Source: Cycas panzhihuaensis (lineage: Eukaryota > Cycadophyta). Taken from it: a DNA stretch of 64,000 nt. The DNA lies in NCBI GenBank assembly GCA_023213395.1, contig CM041465.1, forward strand, positions 180,675,741 through 180,739,740, read 5' to 3'. The position numbers were made by a program, and so were the translations under genes. How positions within the stretch are numbered: the stretch's first letter is position 1; each line of letters opens with the position of its first letter. The notes under the pieces were generated by a model. That model was not told the DNA's origin. It saw nothing but the letters and a program-made list of their open reading frames with translations, and made no database searches. This document shows, one piece after another, positions 55,126 through 64,000 of this stretch.

Positions 55126-55766
55126 CTGAAAGGTTTTCTGGGTTTGACAAGATATTATAGAAAATTCATCAAAGGATATGCATATATATCTGGACCTCTA
55201 GAAGAGTTGTTGAAAAAGAATATTGAATGGATATGGACAGAAGATCAGCAATGAGCATTCGAAGCATTGAAACAGGCCATTGTAGCAGCGCTTTATCTTC
55301 TGCGATTTCAGTTGGAAGAAAACTTTTTACATACATGTGTATGCATCACAATACGCTATTGGATGTGTATTGGCACAACCTAGCAATGATAAAACAGATC
55401 ATCCCATCTATTTTTCCAGTCGGAAACTTACGAGGCGGCGATTATACGATGATGGAAAGGGAAGCACTCGGCATGGTTTATGCATTACAAAAGTTTCGAC
55501 ATTATTTGTTATCCAATCCATTCCTGTTTTTCATCGACCACCAAGCCCTGATGTATCTAGTAAATAAACCTATTATGCGGGAAAGAATCAGCAGATGGTT
55601 AATGTTGTTTCAAGAATTCTCATTCAAAATCATTGTGAAACCTAGCAAAGCCCACATCATTCTAGATCAACTGTCGAGAATCAAAAATGGAGAGAAAGCC
55701 ATGGGGATACCAGATGATTTTCCAGACGCATCTCTATTCAGCATAGAAGTAGTTCCAACAGACTAG
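55126..55766 (+). pseudogene. RNase H of GypD
   Basis: In order: LTRYYRKFIKGYAYISGPL, IEWIWTEDQQ, AFEALKQAIVAA, VYASQYAIGCVLAQ (about 55335), YTMMEREALGMVYALQKFRHYLLSN and FFIDHQALMYLVNKP. The usual D in TDAS-xYAIG is Tyr (VYASQYAIG), which one G-to-T change would explain. Later Glu and Asp are kept. Frames shift twice (near 55300 and 55430). The end reads IVKPSKAHIILDQLSRI and the frame stops at 55766. Confidence 0.87.
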
Positions 55767-55802
55767 TATGAGGGAATACCAGAGTATCTAGCGACTGGAG
55801 AA

Positions 55803-56997
55803 GTGCCAGCAGAGTTAGATCATACGGGGAAAAGAAATTTCATCAGAAAAGTAGAGCCGTGTCAGCTTATCAGTGGTGAGTTGTACAAATTAGGGCCAGA
55901 CAACGTATTGCGACGTTATGTTCGACAGCATGAGATGAATCAGATCATGTCCCAGGCAGATGAAGGAGTAGCGGGTGGCCACATGGAGGAAGATCTTGAT
56001 GTCGGGATTCTGGTGGGCGTCAATGTTCAAAGATGTCAAAAAATGGATTCAAGCATGCGATTATTGCCAACGCGTGGGGAAACCTAATCGACAGGATTTC
56101 CAACCGTTGCATCCCATATTACCCTTGGCACCATTCAAAAAATGGGGGCCCGACTTTGTGGGGCCAATCAAACTAGCAGTGTGGAGATCGAAAGCTCGAT
56201 GCATTCTGCTGGCAACCGATTATACGACAAAATGGGTGGAAGCACGCACATTGAGAAAAGCTGATGCAGAAAGCACAGCAAGATTTCTGTATGAAATAAT
56301 AATTACGCGATTTGGATGCCCCTTGGAGATCGTCAGTGACCAAGTTGCCTACTTCCTCAACCAAACTATTGAAACATTAACAACCGCCTTCATGATTAGC
56401 TACCGGAAATCAACTCCCTACTATCTGAGAGCCAATGGTCAAGTGGAGAGCTCGAACAAGATAATCAAAAACTGCTTACGAAAGATATGCGACATTGGTA
56501 GATCGGATTGGGCTGAGAAGTTACCCTCCGTACTATGGGCCTTTCGTACGACATATAAAAGGTCAATTGGACAGGCACCATTCTAGCTTATATATGGCAC
56601 GGAAGCCATCCTTCCGACTGAGTTTGAGATACCCAACTTATGAGTAGAAATACAATGCCAATTAGACGACCTCGAGTCTTTGGAACGATGATTAGAAGAT
56701 TTAATACGGTTGGAAGAGAAACGACACCTAGCAAACTGGTTGCAACATATCGAAAAGTGGCGACAGAAAGCATGGCATAACCGCCATCTATGAAAACCAC
56801 AATTCGACGAAGGTGATCAAGTATTGTTGTATGACAACAAATTCAAAATGTACCCCAGGAAACTCAAGATGTGGTGGTTGGGACCATATATCGCAGAAAA
56901 AATTTTTGAGAATGGATCAGTGCAGCTTCGAGAGATCGACAGACCTCTGCTACCAACTCGGGTAAATGGTAGCAGACTCAAGCCTTACATTGAGTAG
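55803..56997 (+). pseudogene. Integrase of GypD
   Basis: The zinc-binding part includes GHMEEDLDVG and CDYCQRVGKPNR. The core follows: WGPDFVGPIK (first Asp), IVSDQVAYF (second Asp; usual Asn is Gln) and GQVESSNKIIKN (Glu). All three acids are present. The frame 55975-56586 is open for 203 codons up to QAPF, then has a TAG. The C-terminal part (YGTEAILPTEFEIP, EGDQVLLYDN, GPYIAEKIF, GSRLKPYIE) ends at a TAG at 56995-56997. The first zinc-binding block is in another frame. Confidence 0.9.
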
Positions 56998-57220
56998 CCC
57001 AAACCTACCGGCGAGGATCGACTAGTTGTACCATATCGTATTGCATGATGTTGAGGCAATCAATTGCCTTAATACCGAGCCATGATCCAGTTCGGTATGG
57101 ATACAAAAATAGAAAAAAAATTAGAAAAAATAAAAAATAACCGTAACTCATTACTGATATAAGTAATAGCAGCATAATCTAAGAAAAATCGGAGGGAAAT
57201 TCATTGGCATATAAGCAAAT

Positions 57221-57650
57221 TACAGTGTATGTACCAAAAAAAAGGTATGTTACAGTGCGTGCGGTTGGAGCGATGATAAAGTTGAAAATACACTATACAT
57301 ACTAAAGGAATTTACTAAAGTACGCATAGTTTAAAAAAGTGACTTGGAATTATATTATATGTACTTGAAAAGTATGCAGACAGGTATGCATGGTATCAAT
57401 AACTTTTAAGTGGCTCAATTACATTATACATACACAGAAAATGCATAAGCAGTATGCACAAAGGTCAAAGGACCGTAAGTTAAAAATTTACATTATACGT
57501 ACCAACAAAGTACGTAATCGGGTATGCACTGTGTAAAAAGATACTCAAGTGACTGGTTACATTATACATACCAAAGGAAGTATGCAATCGAGTACGTATA
57601 ATAAAAGCTTTTAACATTATACGTACTGAGGGCACGTATAAGACAAAATA
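57221..57650 (+). repeat. Diverged minisatellite of about 65-70 bp, seven units (GypD)
   Basis: Units start near 57222, 57292, 57354, 57422, 57491, 57560 and 57614, each opening with a form of ACATTATACRTAC and carrying GTATGCA or AGTACG about 20-35 bp later. Spacings are 70, 62, 68, 69, 69 and 54 bp. It lies between integrase and the extra ORF. The 3' untranslated region of plant gypsy elements is known to breed such repeats. Confidence 0.75.
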
Positions 57651-57858
57651 CGCAAAACGACAAATCATTACATACCTGCAAATATTCCCGTGTGGTACGT
57701 AGAGCGGAACGGACTATGGAAAATAGCACGTAAAGACTTACTCGGGTACACATCCCAGTACGCAAGGACAGAGAAATGGCAAGCGTTCTATAGAGGTACG
57801 TACGTACGGTTCTACTGGTATGCTTTGGTTTCTTTCTTATCTCTGGAACTCCACAGCC

Positions 57859-58950
57859 ATGATGAGGACAGCAGGGTGCCAAGAGGCCTACATTCCGAAG
57901 TTAAAACATGACCTCCAAGCTTTACCAGCTGCATTTCAGGCTAAGGTTAAGTAGGCAGACTGGAGAGACTACATTTATTGTAACCCTATGTACTATGACC
58001 CTGAGATAATGGACCAAATCCTAATGGCCCTAAAAATATACAGCAGAAAGGTCAAAATGGACGTAGATATAGTCCATACCATCACTGGACTTCCCAAGGA
58101 GGGAGAGGTTCTATTGGGAGCAAAGAGGTCGGAGGTAGACCGAGAAATGTAGCTGAGGGAATTATGCCAGCCTAACACTCAAATTATGTCCGGTGGAATC
58201 AGGGTAGCTGACATTATAGACGGCAGACTTCAGTGGGTGGCCAAAGTTATTAATTCTAGGTTTTTGTCAAAGAGGAAGTATACCTACATCCAGGGAGGCA
58301 TGATGCAGGTATTATTAAAAATTAGGGATGGAGAAAGAGTGAAATGGTCAGAATTTTTGGTAGAAAACATGAGACAGCAGTTACAAGAAATCTGGACACA
58401 TCCATTCTGCCATCCTTCACTGCTTCTGGCAATATTATTTTACCAGTGTCCAGAAGTTTAGTTGACCAGAACTACCATCTCTCCTAGGGAGCCAATTATC
58501 AAACAGTGGGTAGCAGAGTTCCCAGATACAACAACCAATATGGAAGCCAAACGGCAAGTTCAAAAGCAGATGCAAAAGGTGCTTACTTGGCTACAGGAAA
58601 CACCAAGAACACCTATTCCTCATCGGACGAAGCAAGTTGTTCATCATCGCAGGAAGAGGAAGAAAGGGGAAGAAGAAATAGAAGAATAAGAGGAGGAGGA
58701 AGCAGAAGCATCCTGGGAAGAATGGGAAGACTTCCCACTAGCAACAGAGGTAGGAGAACCGTCAGCACCTCCTACACCGCAGGATAAAATGGGACCCATC
58801 ATCCAAATGATTCAGGACATGGAGGCAGGGTACAAAGCAGAGATAGTGGCCCTTCAAAAAAAAATAAAGGAGAAGGATGCCATTATTGCCACCCTGACAC
58901 AGATAAACGAGGAAATTTTGGGAGGACCGAGGCAGCAGGAGCCGCCTTGA
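57859..58950 (+). pseudogene. Extra sense ORF downstream of integrase in GypD, unknown function
   Basis: The frame opens with MMRTAGCQEAYIPKLKHDL and continues through DWRDYIYCNPMYYDPEIMDQ, KVKMDVDIVHTITGLPKEGE and VAKVINSRFLSKRKYTYIQG. It then has GERVKWSEFLVENMRQQLQE and a Lys/Glu-rich stretch (58640-58720), ending in a coiled-coil-like tail (MIQDMEAGYKAEIVALQKK and EKDAIIATLTQ). TGA at 58948-58950 closes it. Four in-frame stops (near 57950, 58150, 58459 and 58687) fall at Gln- or Glu-like sites. The layout recalls the extra proteins described in some plant transposons, but I do not recognise a family with confidence. Confidence 0.6.
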
Positions 58951-59044
58951 GACAGAGTAGGGGAGGGATACCCCGAAATTTTGATTTTTTTGGAGTTTTG
59001 TTGAGCAAAGATGCTCAAACCCATAATTGTTGACCCGGGATAAA
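58951..59044 (+). other. Segment before the 3' LTR of GypD
   Basis: AGAGTAGGGGAGGGATA at about 58955 is a purine-rich run, but it is about 75 bp from the LTR. The bases next to the LTR (GACCCGGGATAAA) are a poor polypurine tract. Confidence 0.4.
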
Positions 59045-59864
59045 TGTTGGAGTCAAAAGTGATCCAATGGTTATGTGAGGACCAGAGGTAGGTCAGATAA
59101 CCCGAGTTGTGCAGGTACGGACCATACGGAGGTACGCACGAGGCAAAATGGCAAAAAAACTAGCATTCTAAGTACGTATGACAGGTGCGTACCTGGAACG
59201 GGTACGTATGATAGATACGTACTAGCGGCAAAATAGAACCAAGTAGAAGCGGTACGCATGACTCAAGGGGACCAGTGAAGACAGCCGAGGTGCCCGGACG
59301 TGCGTCTGGACTCAAAGGACAGATTAATTAAAGATAAACAAGTGATTAAGTGAAAGTGCGCATGATGAAGAATGCGGTTATGACGATCATAACCCTACAG
59401 CCAAAGGGTACCAGCATGAGTACTTAAGGAGGTATGCATGATCCACCTGGTTAGGGTGAGAGTCGAATATCACGGGTACGCAAAGATGTAGGAGCCAGTA
59501 CGTATGACAGCTATTTGAAGCATCACTGTATGATAAGTACCATCGGGGTACGCATTGTAACAGAAAGATTGTATGCTGCTGGAATGCTCAGGAATGCATT
59601 CCAACCTCTGTGTAAATGAACTATTGATTTAATAAAAGGAAGAGTTACATGGAAATTGGTGTATTCTTGGTGTTGTGATGATGATTTACTGAGTATGTAT
59701 TGATTTTTGTACTGTTGTGTACCATTCTATGAATTATATATGAAATGTATGTGAATGACCATGTTGACAGTATCCTGAAACTAGACTATAACACTGTGTA
59801 ACCTTGAAAAGTGTAGCAAGGGGTATCTCATAAGTGTAACAAGGCACCCCCAGTGAAGTCAACA
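59045..59864 (+). repeat. 3' LTR of GypD (820 bp)
   Basis: It starts TGTTGGAGTC and ends AAGTCAACA, followed by GTTAT. It shares the GTACG-type word repeats of the 5' LTR. Small deletions near 59300 and 59360 account for the length difference. Confidence 0.92.
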
Positions 59865-59869
59865 GTTAT
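59865..59869. repeat. Target-site duplication GTTAT, right copy (GypD)
   Basis: Identical to 49295-49299. Confidence 0.93.
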
Positions 59870-60050
59870 ACGGCTCCATTTAAAGAGTCACCTGAACTAG
59901 GTTAGTAGATTATAAAGTTTATGGTTTTCTTTCCCATGAATGTTTCCCATAAAAGTGTCATAGCAATTTATTTCATAAGAGGATCAAATGAAGACCTCAT
60001 AGGATAAAATAAAATAGGATGAAATGACCTTCTACCATTAATGGGGAGAT

Positions 60051-60347
60051 TGAAATGGGTTAATGTCACAAGGTCATTACATTAATTGATTATTCCTAAA
60101 AAGGGTCTTAAGTGAACTTTAAATTAGATCATTTAAGTGAAATACACTTTCATGTACATTATGTGTAATTTCATTTTACCTAAATCTAATGCTCCCCCTC
60201 TCAATATAAAAGTAAAGCTCAATGGAGGAGGCTCATTCTTACCTCCTTATTTTATGAGAGCTACTCTCTTTCTCTCAAGTCTCTCTTGCTCTTGTATTTA
60301 CCTTTGTGTTTAATACATGGAGATGAAGGATGGATCCACTCTTTTTA
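60051..60347 (+). repeat. 3' LTR of CopC (297 bp)
   Basis: It starts TGAAATGGGTTAATG and ends CACTCTTTTTA. It matches 34613-34910 over its whole length. Confidence 0.88.
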
Positions 60348-60579
60348 GATTAAATGGGGGAGATTTTAAATTCAAGTGGAATGATTATTTCCATGCCATC
60401 TACTAAGGAAAAAAGGGTCATTCCTATAATAATCTATACTAAATTTTAATAGGCCCATAAAACTAGATATATTTGTGTATGTCAATTTCTATATGAGTTA
60501 AAGATTATTTTTAAAGGATTATAGCCATAATTTTATCAAATGCTCTAACTTAGTTGTTGTCCTATGTGTAATGTAAAAA
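60348..60579. other. Unassigned sequence right of CopC
   Basis: No feature is recognised. It begins GATTAAATGGGGGAG. It may be the end of the eroded gypsy element that follows. Confidence 0.35.
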
Positions 60580-62200
60580 GGAAGTCCTATGGGTGATATG
60601 GAATTTGGTGTAAAGTTCATCCACAATTTAATTACAAAAAGGGCTCCCATTATTTGTGATGAGGATATCAAGAATGCAAAATCTAAAATTGTTGTATTAA
60701 AAGATGAAATTGGAAATGACCTTGTAAGTCATAAATAAGATTAGTATGGCCTTAATCCACTTAGTGAAATATTTAGTGGTTATGAGAATAAATTTATGGT
60801 CACCCCCAAGGATGGAAGGGTGATTATTCCTACTAAATCAAGGCCCCATTATGAGAAGTGCCAATGGGATAGGATAACTCATAGGGATACTATTAGTTAT
60901 TGAATGACATTGTCATGGTTCTGGCACTTTCCACATTTTATGACGTAGGGATGGGTATTTTTAAATAATATAAGCTAATAGCAGCCCATCGAAAGGAAGC
61001 CTTTAGTGGTATACCTCTTCTAGTTAGATATACCTTTATTAGGAAGAATATGAACATATCAATTTAGATGATGACTCTAATGGTATACCCTCTCAGGTAA
61101 TTCTTTAGATTTTTTTGAAACAAAGTCCAAGATAAAGCATTATTTCTTGACCTAAGTATAGTTGATGTTGGCTATGACCAAAGTCCTACTAATGAGATAA
61201 AGGGAAATTTCCACCTTGAAATCATCTTCTTAGCTAAGCATACCTCCAAGCTAGACCTCAGTAGTAGATGTATAATGGATGAAAGTTCTATTAAACTCGA
61301 GGACCATAAGAACTTAGGCAGATACTAGGGATCTCTTAAATCCCATGAATGAAGCTTATATTTCTCGAGTCCATGCAAAAGGCATCTCTTTTTTTAGGAC
61401 ATTTAAGGGCTTGGCATTCAAAGCAAAGTATATTAAGACTCTCCTTATAAATCCTAATCTCCTAAGGAAGGACTTGATTATATTTTAGGTTTGAAGAGGA
61501 GACATTTCTAAGATGGCCTTCACCTTATCTAAGTATAGCCAGACATTTATTTTGGAGATGATGAATCCTAAAATCTTACTAGTCACGGCCATAAATATAT
61601 ACTTAAATGGGTTAAGCCTAATCCAAAACTTTTAGAATCTTTAAAACATTTTTCTAATATCATCGATGTGATCTTTTCATCACTAAGATAGGCCAAGCAT
61701 ACCATCCATATAACCTTTTATGATTTTGTTGATGAAATCATGAAACACAAATTACATGGCCTATTGGTATATGATTCCCACTTTTTTAAGGTTAAATTTC
61801 ATAGCCTTATAGGTAAAGGTACCCCTAAGGTGTGATAAATATCATATTATGGTAATTTTCTAGGGAAATAAGAATCTAGTTATATCTTGAAAAATAATCC
61901 ATCCATAACATTACTTTGAACTATATTGTACAATCAATGATTTGATCAATGAAGGGTAGGGGGAAGTTATCTTTGGGATAAGCGTTATTGATGTTTTTGA
62001 AATCGATGCATATGAAAACTATAATAATTTTCTTAGCAATTGGGATAATGTTAGAAGCCTAGTATAAGTAATCAGTGGATTTGGTCAAACCCACATACAG
62101 GAGTTTTTAAACCTCTATCTTTATAATTGTAGAAAGATTAGGATATAGGGGTTATGACATCTACCTCATAGATTTAGTGCCTTAGATTATAATAATATTA
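60580..62200 (-). pseudogene. Tat-old: eroded pol of a Tat-like gypsy element
   Basis: The minus strand resembles Tat-in pol at a distance. RT is at about 61940-62120 (VFICIDFKNINNAYPKDNFPLP). RNase H is at about 61140-61330 (FNRTFIHYTSTTEV, LGGMLSQEDDFKVEISLYL, ISRTLVIANINYT, with stops). Integrase is at about 60600-60960, where the strand matches Tat-in 11040-11290. The composition is now AT-rich. Ser instead of the first catalytic Asp in YTSTTEV is shared with Tat-in. No LTR was found, so limits are approximate. Confidence 0.75.
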
Positions 62201-62640
62201 TACATGGTAATATTTAGATCAATTCCTTGCATACCAATATAGTTCTAAGCAGATATAGCTTAGAATTCCTTAAATAGCTTTATGTATTATATAATCTCCT
62301 CTTGTGTATATTCTACTCCTATCTTAATAACCTTTAATCTATTTCCAATATTTAAATTAATGTCAATTATTTCTTCCAATAACATGATATTGCCTTCTTT
62401 AAAGGGACTAGGGGCTTCATCAATAATGGGAGTTAGATCATTGTTTCAAGTAATTAAAGTAGCGAAAAGAGAGTTTTATATAATGTACTTTTAGAATCCT
62501 AATTTATGATGATTGGATAGTAGGTTATGGATGGTGTTGATAAGGTACTCATGGAGGGTTTCATTATTTTCAAAATAATATACTCTTAAGATTGATAGAA
62601 AATTAGTTTCATAAAATGTTGTTGCATAGGAACAAGTTGG
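62201..62640. other. AT-rich segment between Tat-old and CopF
   Basis: It may be the eroded protease or gag part of Tat-old on the minus strand, but no motif is good enough to name. The plus-strand ORF at 62282-62494 has no support. Confidence 0.35.
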
Positions 62641-62870
62641 TATAATGAGATACCTCTCAATAGAAAAACATCATGATATTTACATTATCATTTTTTATAA
62701 TCGTTAATAAAATCTCACCTGTTACATTTTTATATAGTCATGTTGTAAGTATACATGGGAATTATTTTCCTCACTTTTACACAATAATATTTGGACTTTA
62801 TGTTGACCAATTATACATGACCTTTTATTTAACCAATTACATTTCTTATGAGAAATATACATTACATTCT
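62640..62870 (-). repeat. Possible 3' LTR of CopF
   Basis: In element sense a GAAGGAGTA stretch (about 62880) stands where a copia polypurine tract is expected, and TTAGAATGTAATG follows. That is typical of the start of a copia LTR. The far end was not located. Confidence 0.4.
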
Positions 62871-62889
62871 AATACTCCTTCACAATATA

Positions 62890-64000
62890 TATTTTGCAGT
62901 ATATCAAAATTTTCTCTATGTTGAAATGCTTGGCCTTTGATAATGCTTTGTTGAGAATATCTATGACTTGATCTTCTATCTTGTAAAGTTGAAGTTTAAT
63001 TTGTTGATGCTAGAATAACTCTTTGATGTAATGATATTTGATTTTAGGATGTTTTATTTTATTATACATAACTGGATTCTTTGTCATTTGAATTGTACTT
63101 TGAGTATTATAATAGATAACTATTGGTTTATATTAAGGTTGATGTTGATCTTCCATAATTCTTATGATCCATATTGCTTCTCATATTACTATTTCAACTG
63201 CTTTATACTTGATTTCAGGTGTAGATAAAGAGATTATTGATTGTTTATTTATGTTCTAGGCAATTAATATTGAACTAATATTGAATACATATCTTAAAAT
63301 AGATTTTCTATCTTCAATATCAACTACTTAATATGCACCTGAATAACCAACTAATATGCATTCATCTAATGAAGTATACTGCAATCCATAATTTAATGTT
63401 CCTTTGATGTATCTCAAAATTCTCTTTTTATATTTCAATATTTTTCTTTGGATTCTAATATGAATCTCAAAGTTAAATTTATTGTATATTCTTTATTTAG
63501 TTGAGTATTTATTAAGTAAATCTGATTTCTTACTAGTTAATAATATAAAGTAGAATCAATTGAAATAGAATCTTTATTTTTACTTAACTTTAACATAATT
63601 TCAATAGGAGTAGAACTTGATTTACAGTCATTTATGTTGAATTTCTTTAAAATGTTTATATAATATTTGCTTTGTGAAATATAGATGCCACTTTTACTTT
63701 GTTAAATTTCTATATCAAGAAAATAATGTAATTGTCCCAAATTCATCATTTTAAATTTTAAGTTCATATCATTCTTAAATTGTTAGAATATTTCATCACT
63801 ATTTTCTATGTCGATTTGGTCATCAACATAAAGTGCAATTAAAAAAAATGAAGTTTTTGCATTCTTAATATATAGATTTAAGTCTAATGAATTTTTAAAA
63901 AATCTTTTATCCTAAAAATATTTATCAAGTTTAGAAAACCAAGCTCTTAGGGCTTGTTTTAATCCGTATTAGGCTTTCTTTAACTTACACACTAAGTTTT
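62890..64000 (-). pseudogene. CopF: RNase H and RT of a minus-strand Ty1/copia element, cut by the right edge
   Basis: In minus sense, from 64000: KTSPKSLVF-like sequence for the LKQALRAWF block, the catalytic LYVDDQIDIEN (about 63820), NLGQLHYFLDIEI (about 63735), and SKSGIYISQSKYYINILKKF (about 63680). SSTPIEIMLKLS (about 63600), YWNIKREF, and further RNase H traces towards 62950 follow. The YVDD motif is intact. Stops and frameshifts are numerous. The 5' half lies outside the window. Confidence 0.85.

Larger units (their letters stand above)
49300..59864 (+). mobile_element. GypD: Ty3/gypsy retrotransposon nested in CopC
   Basis: Length 10.6 kb, LTRs of about 845 and 820 bp, and GTTAT duplications. 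The order is gag, protease, a gag-like insert, RT, RNase H, integrase, minisatellite, extra sense ORF, LTR. No chromodomain is visible and integrase ends with a KPQFDEGDQVLLYD / LGPYIAEKIF type of tail, as in plant non-chromoviral elements. The exact lineage was not determined. The frames are long, and this is the youngest-looking element of the AT-rich part. Confidence 0.93.
59865..60347 (+). mobile_element. CopC, last part: tail and 3' LTR
   Basis: The tail 59870-60050 aligns with CopB 42300-42510 (TTAAAGAG-CACCT, AAGTGTCAT, GAAGACCTCATAG). It proves that GypD lies inside CopC. ATGGGGAGAT at 60041-60050 is the polypurine tract. Confidence 0.9.

Noticed and set aside
3367-64000. tRNA, rRNA or other structural RNA genes
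   Set aside because: No cloverleaf or rRNA-like block was noticed by reading; the TGGTATC words are primer-binding sites next to LTRs. A tRNAscan run would settle it.
60348-64000. Small plus-strand frames at the right end as host genes
   Set aside because: The coding traces here are on the minus strand (gypsy and copia pol); the plus frames are short, AT-driven and without motifs.
1-64000. Endogenous pararetrovirus or other viral insert
   Set aside because: All pol regions have integrase and LTRs in Ty1/copia or Ty3/gypsy order; no movement-protein or coat-like frame was seen.

Overview
The window reads as nuclear DNA from a seed plant with a large, repeat-rich genome. Nothing in it looks like a working host gene. 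Essentially all the sequence that can be recognised is LTR retrotransposon, Ty3/gypsy and Ty1/copia, nested inside one another. Spliced antisense ORFs with a plant mobile domain, dual-RNase H gypsy elements and many stop codons of the C-to-T / G-to-A type fit plant heterochromatin. The species cannot be named from the sequence alone.

Region 1-23316 is GC-rich and holds two copies of one Tat-like Ty3/gypsy family in opposite orientations. The older copy (Tat-out, plus strand) enters from the left edge at 1-3366 and resumes at 19689-23316, ending in a 2.6 kb 3' LTR. It was split by a minus-strand copy of the same family (Tat-in, 3367-19688) with 2.56 kb LTRs and a perfect 5-bp target duplication, GGGTC. 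This nesting produces two inverted repeats of about 3.4 and 3.6 kb. Tat-in carries, in its own sense, a primer-binding site, gag, protease, RT, a classical RNase H lacking its first catalytic Asp, and integrase. A 4.5 kb tail follows. It holds an antisense gene (plant mobile domain, intron, coiled coil) and then a second, archaeal-type RNase H just before the 3' LTR.

Region 23317-64000 is AT-rich. An eroded minus-strand reading frame (23.7-25.2 kb) comes first. A copia element (CopA, from 25391) follows, interrupted by a copia element with intact LTRs and target duplications (Cop1, 26798-33837, ATTGA). A third copia (CopC, 34613-60347) is interrupted twice: by a close relative (CopB, 35256-42821, AGGTC/AGGTT) and by a gypsy element (GypD, 49300-59864, GTTAT). 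GypD has multiple zinc knuckles, a gag-like segment between protease and RT, a 65-70 bp minisatellite and an extra sense ORF. The right end holds an old minus-strand Tat relative (about 60.6-62.2 kb) and the 3' half of a minus-strand copia element (62.9-64 kb).

The order of insertion is readable: CopC went into its surroundings, then CopB and GypD went into CopC; Cop1 went into CopA; Tat-in went into Tat-out. All the pol genes seen here are broken, and the copia integrases have lost catalytic acids by G-to-A changes. The most unusual material is the Tat family: its antisense spliced PMD gene with a conserved TATA box and palindrome, and its split RNase H arrangement.
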